Source: Boletus sp. NGJ
Lineage: Eukaryota > Basidiomycota > Agaricomycetes > Boletales > Boletaceae
Reading direction: 5' to 3'
Length of the DNA stretch: 64,000 bases
Assembly (NCBI GenBank): GCA_019096195.1
Contig: JAGTXK010000055.1
Coordinates: forward strand, 1,426,001-1,490,000
The translations under genes and the position numbers were made by a program. Each line of letters begins with the position of its first letter. Within the stretch, counting starts at the first letter, position 1. Positions 47,854 to 61,700 of this stretch are shown piece by piece. Under the pieces are notes generated by a model. It made no database searches and had not been told where the DNA came from. It saw only the letters and a program-made list of their open reading frames with translations.

Positions 47854-49793
47854 ATGTCAATTGCTGACTACCTTGTCACCAACGACCTGACGGTGCTTCT
47901 GGGCTTTATCGGTGTATCCGTATTTCTTCTTCAGAACTTGTACAAGCCACAACCTCTGGTGCACCCCATCCTTCTTGGAAGACAGAGCGACATCGGCCGC
48001 GTAAGACATCCCGCTGAAAGCGCCATCTATAGAAATCATGGCACTGGGCTTATGGGCAGAGTATGTTACCGCTTCCATTCACCCATGGAACAGTCCTTTC
48101 ATACAATCCTGTAGTTCCCTGTCAGACCTGACAAGGATGTAGACCTAGTCAATGACTTTGTCAAATCTCAATTCGAGTCGCCGAGGACGCTTTGGTCGAC
48201 CAAAGTGAGTGGCCCGAATGTACATGTCTGGAGCACTTGCCTATTTGTGCCATGTAGATTACCAATGCCAGACTTAACGAACGCATCGCTGCCTTCGGTG
48301 CTGGCATTTCCCGGCTCCTCCCTGGAGAGTCCAATGTCCTGCTACTTTTAAACGATAGCCTCGGTTTGTTTGTTTTCTACCCCTACATTCGTCAGCTTGA
48401 CGCGAATATACGCAGAGTTTGTCATCGCTGATCTCGCACTCGCGAAGCACTCCATAGTCTCTATCACCTTGAGTTCACGGAAGCTCCTTTCACGCGTTGT
48501 AGAGGATCACCCCCCGTCTGCCATCATCGTTGGCGCGGATTTCTTGCCTCACCTCCTCGAACATATCTATGACACAAGAGAACATGACCTCAAGATCATC
48601 GTAGTAGGACGAACGGACACCAATCTCCGGCCCAAAGCGGCACGTGAGGTTCAGATTTTGAACTGGGACCAAGTCGAAGCCGAGGGTGCCCAGGTAGTCA
48701 ATGCGGTAGCACCTCCTTCAGCCCGTAAGTCGTTTCTTTGAATTAATTCCGCAACCCACTGACCTTTACTCTAGGCCCCGATGATCCGTTTACCCTTTCT
48801 TTCTTCGAAACACCTTCCGGGGGTCTGCAAGGAGTGCACTTCACTCACTCAAATTTCACGTCTGGTGTTACAGCCATCAGAGCATTGTTTCCTCCCTCCA
48901 TAGCGCTGTCCACCCTCGACACTGTCGTCTCCGGGCACTCCTTGAGCACTCCATTCGGGCGAGCCGTTGCATACACTGCATTGTATGAGTGTACGTGTTT
49001 CGCAACGTGCGACTCGACCCGCATATATTACAATTCCGATATCGAGTCCAATGGTTTGCCGCATAACCTTGATGACATACTTTCTACGCTAAAACTCCCC
49101 ATACCGTCGCCTACGGTATTGTTCGTTCATCATGACCACCTGCAGGATTTATCAACTGCGGTACTCTCCCGTGCGAAGAAGTCATTCATTTATCCCGTTG
49201 TGTGGAGGCACAAATTAGCGGCACTGGCCGAAGGCTTTTTAAGCAAGGAGAGTTTATGGGACCGTGCGGTATTCGATGGTGCTCGTGAATATGTCCTGGG
49301 ACGAATGGCAGGTGCACTGAAGGCTGTTGTTGTCAGCGGGGGTGACTGTTTCCTCGTTATCTTCTTGATGCTAATACTGACACAACGAGATTTTCCAGGA
49401 CCGTTGCCCAACGATGCATTAACGCCTGCGCGGATTGCACTCTCGGTCCCACTTATAAATGCTCATATCCATGGATCGACGAGTGGCCCTATTTTTGCTA
49501 CGCATGCCTTTGATCTCCAGTCTTTGCCTTCAGTAGAGGATGAACCAGCTCACGTCGGCGCCCCAAGTGTGAACGTTGAGATCAAACTTATCGGCGTGGA
49601 CGATGCAGCGATTGAGAGGGGCAACGACCCCAAAGGAGAACTCCTCGTGCGCGGACCGCCAGTTGGGACGCTTTTATCTGGGCCTACAGAGGTTGTGGAT
49701 CAGGTTGAGGATCAGGGCTGGGTCGAGACGGGAAAGACTGCCCGAGTGATGACCAATGGCGCGTTCAAGGTGATTGTAAAGAAGTCACACTAG
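47854..49793 (+). CDS. Acyl-CoA synthetase-like (AMP-binding fold) protein with degenerate motifs
   Basis: The start is the ATG at 47854 (MSIADYLVTNDLTVLLGF), giving an N-terminal membrane anchor (VLLGFIGVSVFLLQNLY), then HPILLGRQSDIGRVRHP and AIYRNHGTG as in fungal long-chain acyl-CoA synthetases. The first half of the fold is recognisable (LLLLNDSLEFVIADLALAKH, HPPSAIIVGADFLPHLLEHI). The ATP loop is eroded (ETPSGGLQGVHFTHSNF, without the usual PKG). The later adenylate motif lacks the usual Thr-Glu (HGSTSGPIF). The Trp-x-x-Thr-Gly-Asp motif reads GWVETGKTARV, without the Asp. It ends IVKKSH at 49791-49793, with little of the C-terminal subdomain. Likely a non-catalytic relative, perhaps lipid-binding at ER or lipid droplets (inference). 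Confidence 0.75.
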
Positions 49794-49941
49794 ACTGTTG
49801 TGCTCGTGTACTGTGCTCGTGTGTATATTTGCTGGCTTAGCTTCGCTCGAATACAGATTGCACCCTCGTCAAGTATGTACTCGTATGTATACAAGCATGC
49901 TTGTAAAAAACCAGTTTCTTGTTTTAGGACGTGCACTGACC

Positions 49942-52900
49942 ATGTCCTGGCCAAGTCATCCACGACAGGCAGCCTTACCAGACGTCCTCTCTCAACTGCA
50001 GAGCCGGATCACCGAATTCCAGACACTGCTCCCGCTCCTGTGCTTACCGCTCGCCAGAGTAAACTTGTTGCCTCCACGATTCAGAAGATTCAATTCGCTG
50101 CCCAGCGAAGATATGACGGTTGACATCGCAAAGGTATTTCCACCAATCCAACGAGCTTTGCTGGAGTCGATACTGCCGACATGGGAAACTGTTTTGGAAG
50201 AGGAGGGCTGTTCTGCCTTGACACTGCAATACTTTTGTCCAGGTGCATTCTCGAACGCTTCTTCTCCTGCTGGCGATGTGGCTTTATGCGCTTATTCGGC
50301 GATACTTTCCCTTCCGCTACACCGACGATGTGTGGACTTGTTACTGAGGCTCGCGAAGGAATATCCCATCGATAGACTCTTTCATGCGGTGTGTAGAACC
50401 CGTGATCCAGCGAGGAGGTCGGTTGCCTGGGGTGATTGCCTTCGGAATATCTTCGCGGTACCCACAAAGGTAGCCAACGCTTTCAAAGGGCAAGGCATTC
50501 CGACTGATCTTGGCCTGCCTGATTATTATAACAACCTAAGTATACGAACTGAACTTCTCCTCCATGCTTTATCCGAGCATGTTATAGCAGGTCAGTATTT
50601 CGTTACAAGGCGTTTTGGCCGTTGAATTCTTACATGTTCTGCAGAGGATTTATCCCTTGTGTCTCAGCTCTTTTCAAAGCTCGTGCACGTCGGGACATTC
50701 CCAAGCTCAGCTCACCCATCCCCTTCGCAGTCCTCATTCTTTCATTCTACATTGCCGTCCCTCCGACGTAGATTCTTGGACAAGGAAAGCAAATCGTACC
50801 AGCAACTCTGGAACCACACAATAGCGTCATTACCCTCTGTGCTGACGCAGCAAGCTATTCTCATGTCCTTGTTTTCATCGCTTACTTCGCTGGAATCAAC
50901 GTTGGGTACGCCCGCTCGTGACAGGGGCATCGTACGTCGGGAGGCAGCCCTTCTGTGCGACGTAGTTGGCGACGTTGGCCCTCACGATGACCTTTGGAAT
51001 AGTTTGATCTCTGTAATCTTGGCTCGAAGTTGGAGTGAAAATCATTCTCGAGTTTTTGTATGCTGGCTGGCGAGTGGTATGCACTCCTCACAAGGTGATC
51101 TCCATAGCCTTACGAGCCTCTCGCGGTGGATTTTGACCCCCTCCACGATTTAGCGCAAGAAGCTTTCCTTTCTCGCCTCGCTGACGAGTGGAGTGCTTCG
51201 GAACACATCAAGTATTCTCTACTTTCTCGACATCAGTGTAGGTCTTCACTCGTGGAACATGTGGCTCATTACATCGACAACATCTTTTTCAGATATCTCC
51301 ACGTTACTCCTCCTCGTCGCAACACATTTTCCACCATCTTCAAATGAAGTGACGTTAGTTGCACTCTCCCCTTCCTTGGTCTCTGCAGTTGGCGCCTATA
51401 TCAATCACCCTGACGCTAGTGTACGCCGATGTGGTATGTTGGTTGCCGAGGTGGTGGCCAACAGGGTCGGCAAAACCTTGAACTTCGACGATTGGGAAGG
51501 TGATGATGATGGTAGGGTTTGGGCTAGACATCTCAGGCAACTATGCTCCCAGAGAGATATCGACTTTGAGCCTTTGTATGAAGATGATGCTACTCAGGGC
51601 AATGATGGAGAGCCCGGCCGTAATCTGACCACGGAAGTAGCGTCGATGACGGCCGCTTGTCAAAGACCTGTCGCGGGAACTGGCATGCTAGCCCAACGCA
51701 TTGCTGATTACGATTCAGATGATTCTTTGACCGGTTACGCTTCTCCACCGTCCTCACGCTCTTCGTCACCGACGCCGTCAGAGCTGCAGGAGATCGAGAA
51801 AGATCCCACGCTTCGCGTCGGTCAAAAGAAGATACCTCGTCCCGTGTATCTAGCCCAGCTGGGTGAGCTCGTCCGGAGCACTGGAGTTGGATCCTCCGAG
51901 GAAGACCAGGAGGCAGACAAGATTGAAATGGCCATCAATATCGGTGAGGAACTGATCCGCAGGAAGCGTGATTATGGAACAGAGCTAAGTAAGTTTAGCT
52001 GGGTTGGTCATACATCAGTCTTCTCACCTCCTGTGCAGCAGAAAATGCTGCCAACCTTGTCTACGGTTTTATATCCCTGAACAATAAATTCGATCTTGAC
52101 GATTTTGACAACAAGAGACAACGCATCGCGATAGCGTTGGTCACATGCTGTCCCAAAATCTCTGCTGAGTACGTTCCTTATTCGTTCCTTATAATCTCTC
52201 TTCTCTGATGAGCCGCAGGTGCATCATTGAGGAGTTTTTCAAAAACCAGTATTCGTCTGACCAGCGTTCAGTGATGCTGAATGCTCTGGCACTCGGAGCC
52301 AGAGAATTAGCATCACTTCCCATCTATTCCCAAGCCTTACAACCGCTTGCGACCCAACGGACCACTTTTCCAAGTAAACTATTGACGCCTGTATTGCATC
52401 AGAAATACTTGGCCACAAGCTCTGCCTATGCTCTCCAGCCTCTTCTTGAGGATATCACCAAAGCAGCTATTGACAAGAGCCAAGAAGTGACAGCTGACAA
52501 GGTGCCTGAGGTCGTTCGGGAAAGACAGCTGCGGATCAGAAAACCCTCGAAAATCACCGAAGTAGTTTCAGCAAGTACCAAAAGCCCGGTTCCCTTGGCC
52601 CAACGTCCACCGGGCGCAGTATCTTTTACGAGCGTCGCTGCTGAGTGGTTCATAATGCCCCTCGTCAATCGGTTCTGGGTCTTCCTTCGGGACGAGCAGA
52701 CACGGGAGGAGCGGACTGCGCAGCGTGACGTCCTATACCAATATCGCGGTGCTGGGACAGGTCTTATCTTGAACTCTCTTATCCTATCGCCGCTTCTGAG
52801 CACCATGGCGATTCTCGTACATGCATCCCAGAACGCGCCGCAATGGCTTGCGCTTATTGCACCAAACACTCTGGAGCTTGCGGTCACTCTAGGATCCAGG

Positions 52901-53251
52901 CAAATTACTAGACCCGTGAGTGAGGATCTGGATGACGAGGACGGTTCGCCAACAGGCAATAAAAGTAAAGAGGCTGCGGTCCTTACATCTGCTCTCAATT
53001 TGGCACTGGTCATTCTGGATGGCTGCCTCGAGCTGGACGGTGGCCATTCGCTCGGCCTGGAGCACACTGCGCTATTGATCGGCACGGGAGAATGGGCCGG
53101 CCAGGTATTCAAGATGGTTCAGAGAGGTATTCAAGTCACAGGGGTAGGTGGGATGCATGAAGTCGAGCTACGAAGGGCCACAGCTGGTGTGCTTCTCAAG
53201 GTTGACCAAATTACTTCGAAATGGCGCCGCTCGATGGTGGATGTAGGTTAG
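49942..53251 (+). CDS. TEL2: Telomere length regulation protein Tel2 (TELO2)
   Basis: Tel2 is part of the TTT co-chaperone (Tel2-Tti1-Tti2) that matures PIKK kinases such as TOR, ATM/Tel1 and ATR/Mec1. The ATG at 49942 (MSWPSHPRQAALPDVLSQ) is taken as start; a TTTTAG just upstream could be the acceptor of an extra upstream exon. The N-terminal solenoid follows (IQRALLESILPTWETVLEEE, DVALCAYSAILSLPLHRR, LLRLAKEYPIDRLFHAV). The middle has VRRCGMLVAEVVANRVGK and an acidic/Ser-rich loop (DSDDSLTGYASPPSSRSSS), then RPVYLAQLGELVRS. The C-terminal TELO2 block reads EEFFKNQYSSDQRSVMLNAL and ALGARELASLPIYSQ. It ends MVDVG with TAG at 53249-53251. About nine introns. Confidence 0.9.
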
Positions 53252-53459
53252 GGGACAAATTCGATACTTAATGTAATCGCCTCGTTTCAGCGGACTGGTG
53301 CTTGGTCTTGACATCAATTTGTGAAAAGCTTTGGGGTCAACTGGTGTGTACATTATATGTGCATTGCAGTAAGTTGCTAACGAGACTACCAGTGGCAAGC
53401 GTGAGAATATTTAGTCTGTTGCGACTCGTTCTTCAGCTACTCTTCCGGTGGCCATACTC

Positions 53460-54467
<1,008 letters not shown>

Positions 54468-54576
54468 ACTTTTTCAATCCATACTATAACTTTTGGGGAC
54501 GGTGGATGCACTCCAGTGTGAAATTGAGATTAATGAAACGTGTGTGGGAGTGGAATAGTAAGTGATAACATGTATG

Positions 54577-56657
54577 TCAATCATCCCCCTCCCCGTCATC
54601 AAATTCGATTGCACCATGACCACCTTCCGCCAGTCTCTCGATTATATATCTGTGCCAGACAAAATAAGATACTGGACCTTACACAATTGTTGTGCACTCA
54701 CTCCACCTCTTCTTTTAGGTCGTCACAGTAGGTATCTGTCCGCATTAAGTAAGATAGCCTGCCCGCTTTGAGGCCCACCCACCAAGCGGTAAATCCTGCG
54801 AGTCATAACCTATTGGTCCGTACTTGTCAATAAGGTACAAGACAATTTCTGGAGTATGCTCACCGAAGGGCATTTCAATTTCGTCCGCGATCCCTTCAAT
54901 GCCCATCAGTGTGAATGCGACTACAGTAACGATTGGGATTGTCCTCCAGCCCAAATCGTTCATGAGAGTGAGAGGCAGAGCAAAAAGGTACAACGTCACA
55001 CATTGTTTGAGGTGAATTCCGTCTACCGATGTATGGTTAGATGAGAACGTGGCGAGACATGATGCAAGAAACAAACAGGACGAAGGAATGGGTGAATTAG
55101 CAATCCGTTCCATACACGTTACCTGATCGACCATAGACTGAACCCTGCCAAGGTGTCTTCAGCATGCAACAAATCAACGGAGGAGAGTTACTCGCAATCC
55201 ACTTATCGCATTGGTCCCTTGGCCATGGAAGTTTGTACAAGCCCAGTAGAGTCAAGCACTAATCTTACCTGCAGGGCCAACTGTCTCCAGTAGACCTTCC
55301 CGTTTGAACCTGAAGATGGCGCTCGTAATTTCATGGGCGATACTAGACGAAAATATGTGAACTGGGCAGGACAGAAGGGCGACAACTTCTTGGAATACAA
55401 ACATTAAAGGAAGCGGCATCGACATATGATCAGCATACGGGTGGAACTCGACAGTTTCATGAGAATCGCTGAGAAGAGGTGTGGTGGAACCAGGAGTGTG
55501 TGCTTGTGGGCCTGTGTTCTTCTTACTGCGTTTCCGCTTCACCCTCTTCGTAGCATCCACGGAACGCCTGTCACCAATGCTAGCATCTGACGAACCTTGC
55601 ATCGCTGCATAAGACAGCACGGAAGGATGGTGGCGATTTATGTTATAACCTAAATCACCGTGTGAAGAGAAATGAGGTGGCAGAACTCCTGCCAGGTCAC
55701 CGTAATCCGCTCCGTCTTCTCCACGAAGGTAGTGCTTTACTGCATAGACAAAGCCAACACAATACCGCAATATCTCAATCTTCTGGCGTTTGACGTCAGC
55801 ATGAGTGAGTCGAGGATTTGGAACTCTGGCTTGGGGGTTGGGCACGCCGTTCTCGGTAGGAGGAAGGGCAACGTGGACCCAGACCATGCGAGAGAGATTG
55901 CGAACCTAAGAGTGTGTCGGTATAGATGATAAATGTAGCACGCAATATCGTACATTGGCTGTGAGGGTCGAAAAAGATTTCCTGCCTTCCCAGTAACGAT
56001 CGTAAGAAGTGCTGTGAGTGGGTTTAACAATGTTCTTCACATGTCGACCAATACACCTCCAACTGTGAGACATACCCATTTCTGGTGCATCCGCATTCAA
56101 TCTTCCATGACAGGCGTGCGAGGAATGTTGTGACTCACCTGAATACCAGAATGAGGCCAACCTTTCGATAAATTCAGTCTACGCAAATGGCATCTGACCA
56201 CAAATGGCGTGCTCACCACAACGGAAAGTAAAGGAACCACTGAATTTGTGAGCTCGATCCTAGTGCCTCGCGACCGTGCATACGCAATAATCACGGAGAA
56301 AACCGTAACTGTGACGACGGGACCGAAAATACGTGGTATTATCTATACATCCACCTTGAACGCGTGAAAATGCGAGGATTGTGAACAACTCAACGCACAC
56401 TGCCTTTCACCCGCAGGACGTCCGGCAACCAGGAGTACTGGAATGATCATTGAGGGCGTTGAACATTGACGACCCACAAACGTGGGCCAAGCAAGAAAAT
56501 AAACTGGCCTTTCGCAGCTGTTGCCTTTTGATTTTTGGCGGCTGCCAACATATCAAAGGATCATCGTCGTCAAGGTTCAAGCCGCTAGCCTCTCGGTGGA
56601 TGGATGCTATACCTTCAGCGAGGCTAAAGCGAGCCTTGCATTTTTGCGAGGTTCCAT
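54577..56657 (-). CDS. Bestrophin-like (UPF0187/RFP-TM) membrane channel protein
   Basis: Fungal member of the bestrophin family, which forms pentameric anion channels. The start is the ATG at 56657 (MEPRKNARLALASLK). Spliced exons then give PPKIKRQQLRKASLFSC, YSWLPDVLRVKGS and the first membrane region IIPRIFGPVVTVTVFSVI. Later exons contain a basic cytosolic loop (KRVKRKRSKKNTGPQAHTP, 55500-55560), a helical segment (VALLSCPVHIFSSSIAHEI), and the conserved LPLTLMNDLGWRTIPIVTV and MGIEGIADEIEMPFG. Four short introns at the 3' end join this to YDSQDLPLDTYCDDLKEEVE and YIIERLAEGGHGAIEFD, ending GEGDD with TGA at 54577-54579. The family is clear from the IEGIADEIE...FG.D..DLPLD signature. Ion selectivity is unknown. 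Confidence 0.85.
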
Positions 56658-56991
56658 TGTTGCTTGCAAAAGCCCAAGGCCCCACTTGTACTGAAGCCTT
56701 CAATGGAGGTGGAGGTGGAGGTGTAGGTGTCAAAGTGTTGAATAATCTTGGCTCTACAGTAATGGCTACGATACAGTCTAAAATTAGGTTCTACACGTGT
56801 ACTAAACACGTCCCATGATACAATTACTACGAGTCTTCGTGAATGCTATGCGAATCAAGCTTTGTAAACCTAGAGTATACTCTAAACAGGACATGCGAGG
56901 ATGGTGGGAAAAACCATAAAACATTGATACAAGGTATTCTTGTCGAGACGTTGGGGCTGAAGGTTGTCGTGAGCGACCGTGAATTGATAAT
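56658..56991. other. Gap upstream of the bestrophin-like gene with a GGAGGT repeat
   Basis: 334 bases between a minus-strand start (56657) and the 3' end of the next minus-strand gene (56992). A short imperfect GGAGGT tandem repeat lies at about 56704-56727, 50-70 bases upstream of the bestrophin ATG, and may be 5' UTR or promoter. Nothing else is seen. Confidence 0.4.
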
Positions 56992-58559
56992 CTAGGGAGG
57001 AAGACTCGGAGCTGGTGTGCGGCCGTCAAAGTGAATGTTGGGGTAAATGTATGAAATCGGGTATACGGGAGTGGGTTTAATCATGAGGGGTGACGTAAGA
57101 TTTTCGAATGATTCTGGTACGGCATGTCCGGGGAAGTTAATCGTACTCTCGTTTGAAACGCTCTCAGACATGGTCGCGGGACTGGTAACCGCATACGAGT
57201 AAGAAATTCCTCTAGGCAGTCGTGGTACTTCGCTTTCAGATGGAGAGTTGTGGGATCCAGGGGAGTTGACCCTCATTTCCGGACATGTGGGATTGTAATC
57301 GGCGTACATGGCCGGGGGGTACCGAAGGCGGACCTCACCAAGGGTGCCTTCTCGAGGGCCAAGAGGAATGTCGGGATTTTGCGGCCACACCCAGTCAGAA
57401 GCGGGATCAACCTCAAGTCGTTGTTTGTCTGGTGGGATCAATTGAAGAGGATGGAACGGTATATGAAATGCTTGTTGGGCCGGGGGGAGCGGAGAATTGC
57501 AAGAAATACCATTCATTAAGTCATCCTGGGAAACCCATTGATGTGTTGATTGGATTCCAGGAGAGTGGACTGGACGAGAAAAGTGCGTTGTTGAACCCGA
57601 CTCCACTTGCCGACCCTGTATAGGAAGCTTCGAAGCAAGACGACGCATTGATATCGAGAACGCGGACGTATTGAATGCTGAGCCGGCCCGAAATCCTCCA
57701 TTCATCGCATCTTTGAACAGTAACGGGTCTTGGAGCTCGGAAAAGTAGTCGCTATCGAAAGGGTGCAGGGTGCCCGTCGGGCATTGTTGTGGGGAATGAA
57801 ACTCCTGAGGGAAAAAAAAGGGAGGTTGATTGTGGAAATCCGTCGACAAATCAAGCGCATTGCATGAACCGCCATTGAGGGATGATGCTTCCGAAGCACA
57901 AGAAAACATAGAGGAGGTATCGGCGCTGGTATCTGCATTCTGGAGACTGACAGTAAGGCCAAAGTCGCTTTTCAGGTGACGCGTGCTAAAAGAAATATTT
58001 GCGAAGATATCTTGAGAGGATATAGCTTGTGGTGCAGAGAAATGCTCCGAGGGAGGCTGAGAGCGTTCCGAGAAGAGGGGACGCACTAAGAAAGAAATTG
58101 AGAGAGGTAATTTGTGACGATTATCATACAAGACAAACTGGCAGGGTTGTCCTTATGGATTTTTTTCAGCCTCTGGAGGTGACTGGAGACTTGCTTCCTG
58201 GAACGATTTTTGCCAGTTTTTTCCAGAATATAGGATTGAATAAGCTGGCAGCGTCCAAATGACTTGGACCGGTTGCCATCCGATAAGTGTTCGTTTTCGT
58301 GCATAGATACCCGGTAGTATTTGAGACGTCGTTTACCCATTGGTGGGTACAGAGCAACAGCTGGTCGTTATTGCAGAACGGTAGATTACTAAACAAAGAA
58401 GAACCGACCTTCCATGAACGCGGCGTGCACGTCCTCGGGCCACACATCCTCGTATCTTGACTGCTTGAGCTTGCCAGTACCTGGGTCTGTGAGCAGGCTC
58501 TTATCTGGGATGTCGTCTGTTGGAACGGCTGGTTTTATGTCTACCTCAGGGGACTCCAT
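56992..58559 (-). CDS. TEA/ATTS-domain transcription factor (AbaA/Tec1/TEAD class), second of two
   Basis: The start is the ATG at 58559 (MESPEVDIKPAVPTDDIP); an in-frame ATG at 58607 is possible. A full, canonical TEA domain is formed by splicing: YEDVWPEDVHAAFMEA, then ALYPPMGKRRLKYY, then FGRCQLIQSYILEKTGK and the recognition helix NRSRKQVSSHLQRLKKIH. The rest is a Ser/Pro/Asn-rich region without further domains (ISFSTRHLKSDFGLTVSLQ, WVWPQNPDIPLGPREGTLG, PRLPRGISYSYAVTSPAT) ending GRTPAPSLPP at 56992-56994. This domain is closer to AbaA/TEAD than the first TEA gene in the window. It probably regulates development or filament formation, by family knowledge only. It starts 233 bases from the divergent axis-like gene. 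Confidence 0.9.
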
Positions 58560-58791
58560 CTTGTATAAGGTAACGCCAGGGGGAGATGAAAGGTCGCTCC
58601 AGTTCACAAATCATGATCCAACAGCCATGATACGCGTTATATCCTTTGGAACTCCGCGTACTGGTCACATGACTAAAATCACCGATCACGTGGTGGGATA
58701 AGCTCGATAATGTGACTTGGACAGCGAATATCACGTCCCAAACATTCATTTCTGCAAGTACACGCACACAGCCCTCAAGGAGCTGTTCGAC

Positions 58792-61700
58792 ATGCTAAGC
58801 GTTCCAGAAGCCATCAGCGCACTCAGAACAGCCTTACACAGAAAAGGCGTCGAAAGCCATGTACATGATGCGTTCAATCACCTTGCATCTTGCTTGATAC
58901 TTTTGGTACGCATACATGAATTATCATGAATCGTGATCCATATCTAACCAACCCCTTTGTGTAGAACTCTTCGTCTCCTTCGGTGCAGATGATACAAAAA
59001 CTTCGCACTCTGCTCCGCCAACCACTTCTTCCGCTATATAATGCCTGCCTTCAGCCAGCATTGCAGCTTTCTTCTTCTGTCCTCTCCACGGTATTAGGAA
59101 AACTTTGTGACGCACACAATGTTGAAGACGAGGGTTTACGCGCAGCATGGGATGCAACTGCAGAGGTCATCTTGTCCGGCGTCCTTGTAAGATAACGGAA
59201 TAGTGGCGCGTACATGGACAACTAACGTGTTCCACAGGATTTCTTAGATCAGAAAAATGGTGGTGTGTATATCCTTCGTGTTTTTGGGCCAACATCGCTC
59301 AGAGGAACAGGCGATGTCGAATCTGATGGTGCAGTATGGGTGGTTTTGTATCGCATCATTTGCGAATTCTTTTTCCTTGATTCCGGTCGAGGACTGCCAG
59401 TATTCAGCATATCGCTCTGCTTATCCGTGAGCGTATTATGCATATATGCGCTGGATTCTTGATCTAAGTGACTCTTCCCAGGCATACAATACGTTGACAG
59501 ACATTGCTGCCAGGCAAATCACTATTCGGGATGCGCTTCGTCACAGTGATGTTTTGGGCGGGTAACATTTAGTTTTTATTGCTGCGTATACTTCAAATCT
59601 AAATGACTCCTTAACAGCGAACGACTTGGGTCTGTTATATCCAGAACAAGAGGCACTATTTACCCACTTTCTAAGATATAAGTCAATGCTCATAGCCTTC
59701 CATACTAGATTACCTGCTCCTCGAGGCACTCTTGATGTTATTTGCTCGACTTCTCCCCCCTATACACAACACTTCCCAAGGAAAGTCGAGAAGGGTCAAG
59801 TTCGTGAAAGAAGTTCTGGGTTCCCCAAAGCTGTTCAAATGCAGTGCAGAACTGGTCGATATAATGCAAAAGACGTCTGGCACGCACTGGGATGATGTTG
59901 CTGCTCAGATCATTGATGCTCTTGCAAGAAGTGACATTACTTAGTCAGTGGATGATTCAGCGAGGCTCCAATACTAATGCATCTATTCCCAGTCCACAAC
60001 CCTTTTCCATCGATGAGATAGACGTCTGTGGACGCGTTTTCCCCCAGCCCCTCGTAACCGACAGGCTGATCATGGATAAACAAGTTTTCCTTGCGAATAT
60101 CGTCGTTGAAAATGCAGGCTTTGTTACCTCTGATCGTTCTCCATCTCACAACCTTTATTGATAGGATGACCTATGCGAGAGCTTGCAAGTGCCATACTCC
60201 CACATCCGCACAATCACGCTTGATAATGCAGAAGAAAATGTCTCAAAAGGAAAAGTATTGATAATGGTCTATTTGACGTCTCCGCCGTTAGTTGCTAATG
60301 TCGACATGGAATCTCCCGGTGGAAGCCACCTCTACGCAAAGTTTCTGTTGCAGAATGATGCTGTGAGCAGGTTTATGGAGGCGTTACGACGACGTGGTGT
60401 GGTAAGGAGATCAATTGCAGGACAAGTTCCCTACTCATTGGTCACAGGGAAAATTGTGCTTTCTGAGTCCGTTGACGAGAGTGCAGAGAAAGCGAAAGAG
60501 TATCTCGATTGGTTCGGGGCTTAAATTCATAGACGACAGCTCTCCAATACCGCCAACTGCGAGTTTTGAGGGTAAAGTCCAACACGTGAACCAAGGTAAA
60601 AATCCAACCCCCGATTTCTTTTTTTTACCGTTGGTGAAACTGTCTCTCTAGTTTACAAAACAGATATCGAAGACTCGACCACGTCTGAGGCCGTCCCGGC
60701 GCCTCATGTTGGAGATGTGGGCTCTTCTCCGACGCCCAATTCAAAGCCTGCGTTCAAGGACGAAGATTCAGGCCCGGAAGTTTCCGAGTTTGGGTTGACC
60801 GAAGACGTCCCCACCACTCTCAGAAGCACCAGACTGATCCCGCCTACCAATAAATCGTCAAAGCCCATCCAGAATTTTACATTGCCCTTCTCTCCCGGGA
60901 ATTCGACCGGAGCAATACAATTATTTGGCGATGGCGATGAACTCTCAGAAATTTCCGAATTCGAACCCGATCACGAGATGGCTACCAAGCTAGCGGCAAC
61001 CGGAGTATCTACATCTTGCAATCACGAATTGAAACCGACACAACACAAGATCGATCGTATGCATATGATTGAAAGTTCCAGTACCACCTCTGCTACGGGA
61101 ATCAAGAAATCCTCCGAGTCCGTCTCGAAAACCGGAGACTGTACAAAAGGAGTCGCTCAAAAATCACCTGAAACTGGGATACCGCTATTGACCCCAGATT
61201 CCCCGATATTTGGCTCGTCATCTAGCACCCAGATCAATGTTTCGCCAAAGGCACTGTCGAACATAGATACTCTTCTTATCACGGCGGGCAATGAAGTCAA
61301 CGACGGTCTGTCTGTCGTTTCCCAGGAGTTTGTTGGCACAGAAAGGTTGAAGGAACTGGCTGTTGATGAATGCGGGCCCTGTGACACGGAACTTATCATC
61401 GCCTCGGCAAGGAAACCCCCAGCAGGTTTTAGTTCAGCAAAAGACGAACCCGGACAGCACGCCAGGCGCTTTACCTCATCCTCCGGTGTTAACCAGAAAG
61501 GATATTCCCGCATCGAGATCACGAAGGACACGAGCGTCCCGCCCAAGATTGCTGGAAGCCGTCGAAAGAGGGAGACTATCAAATCTTCAAGCAAAGCCAT
61601 CAGCGAAGTTGATGATGAACCCACGCCTCCCCGCAAGAAGAGTCGCGATGATAGACTTGGGATAAAGGAGGATAAGGTCAAGTCTGACAAGACTTCGCTA

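Noticed and set aside
56407-56733. Open frame starting with a Thr/Pro run as the start of the bestrophin-like gene
   Set aside because: Its first codon is TTG, not ATG. A spliced start at ATG 56657 gives the proper phase into the YSWLPDVLR block.
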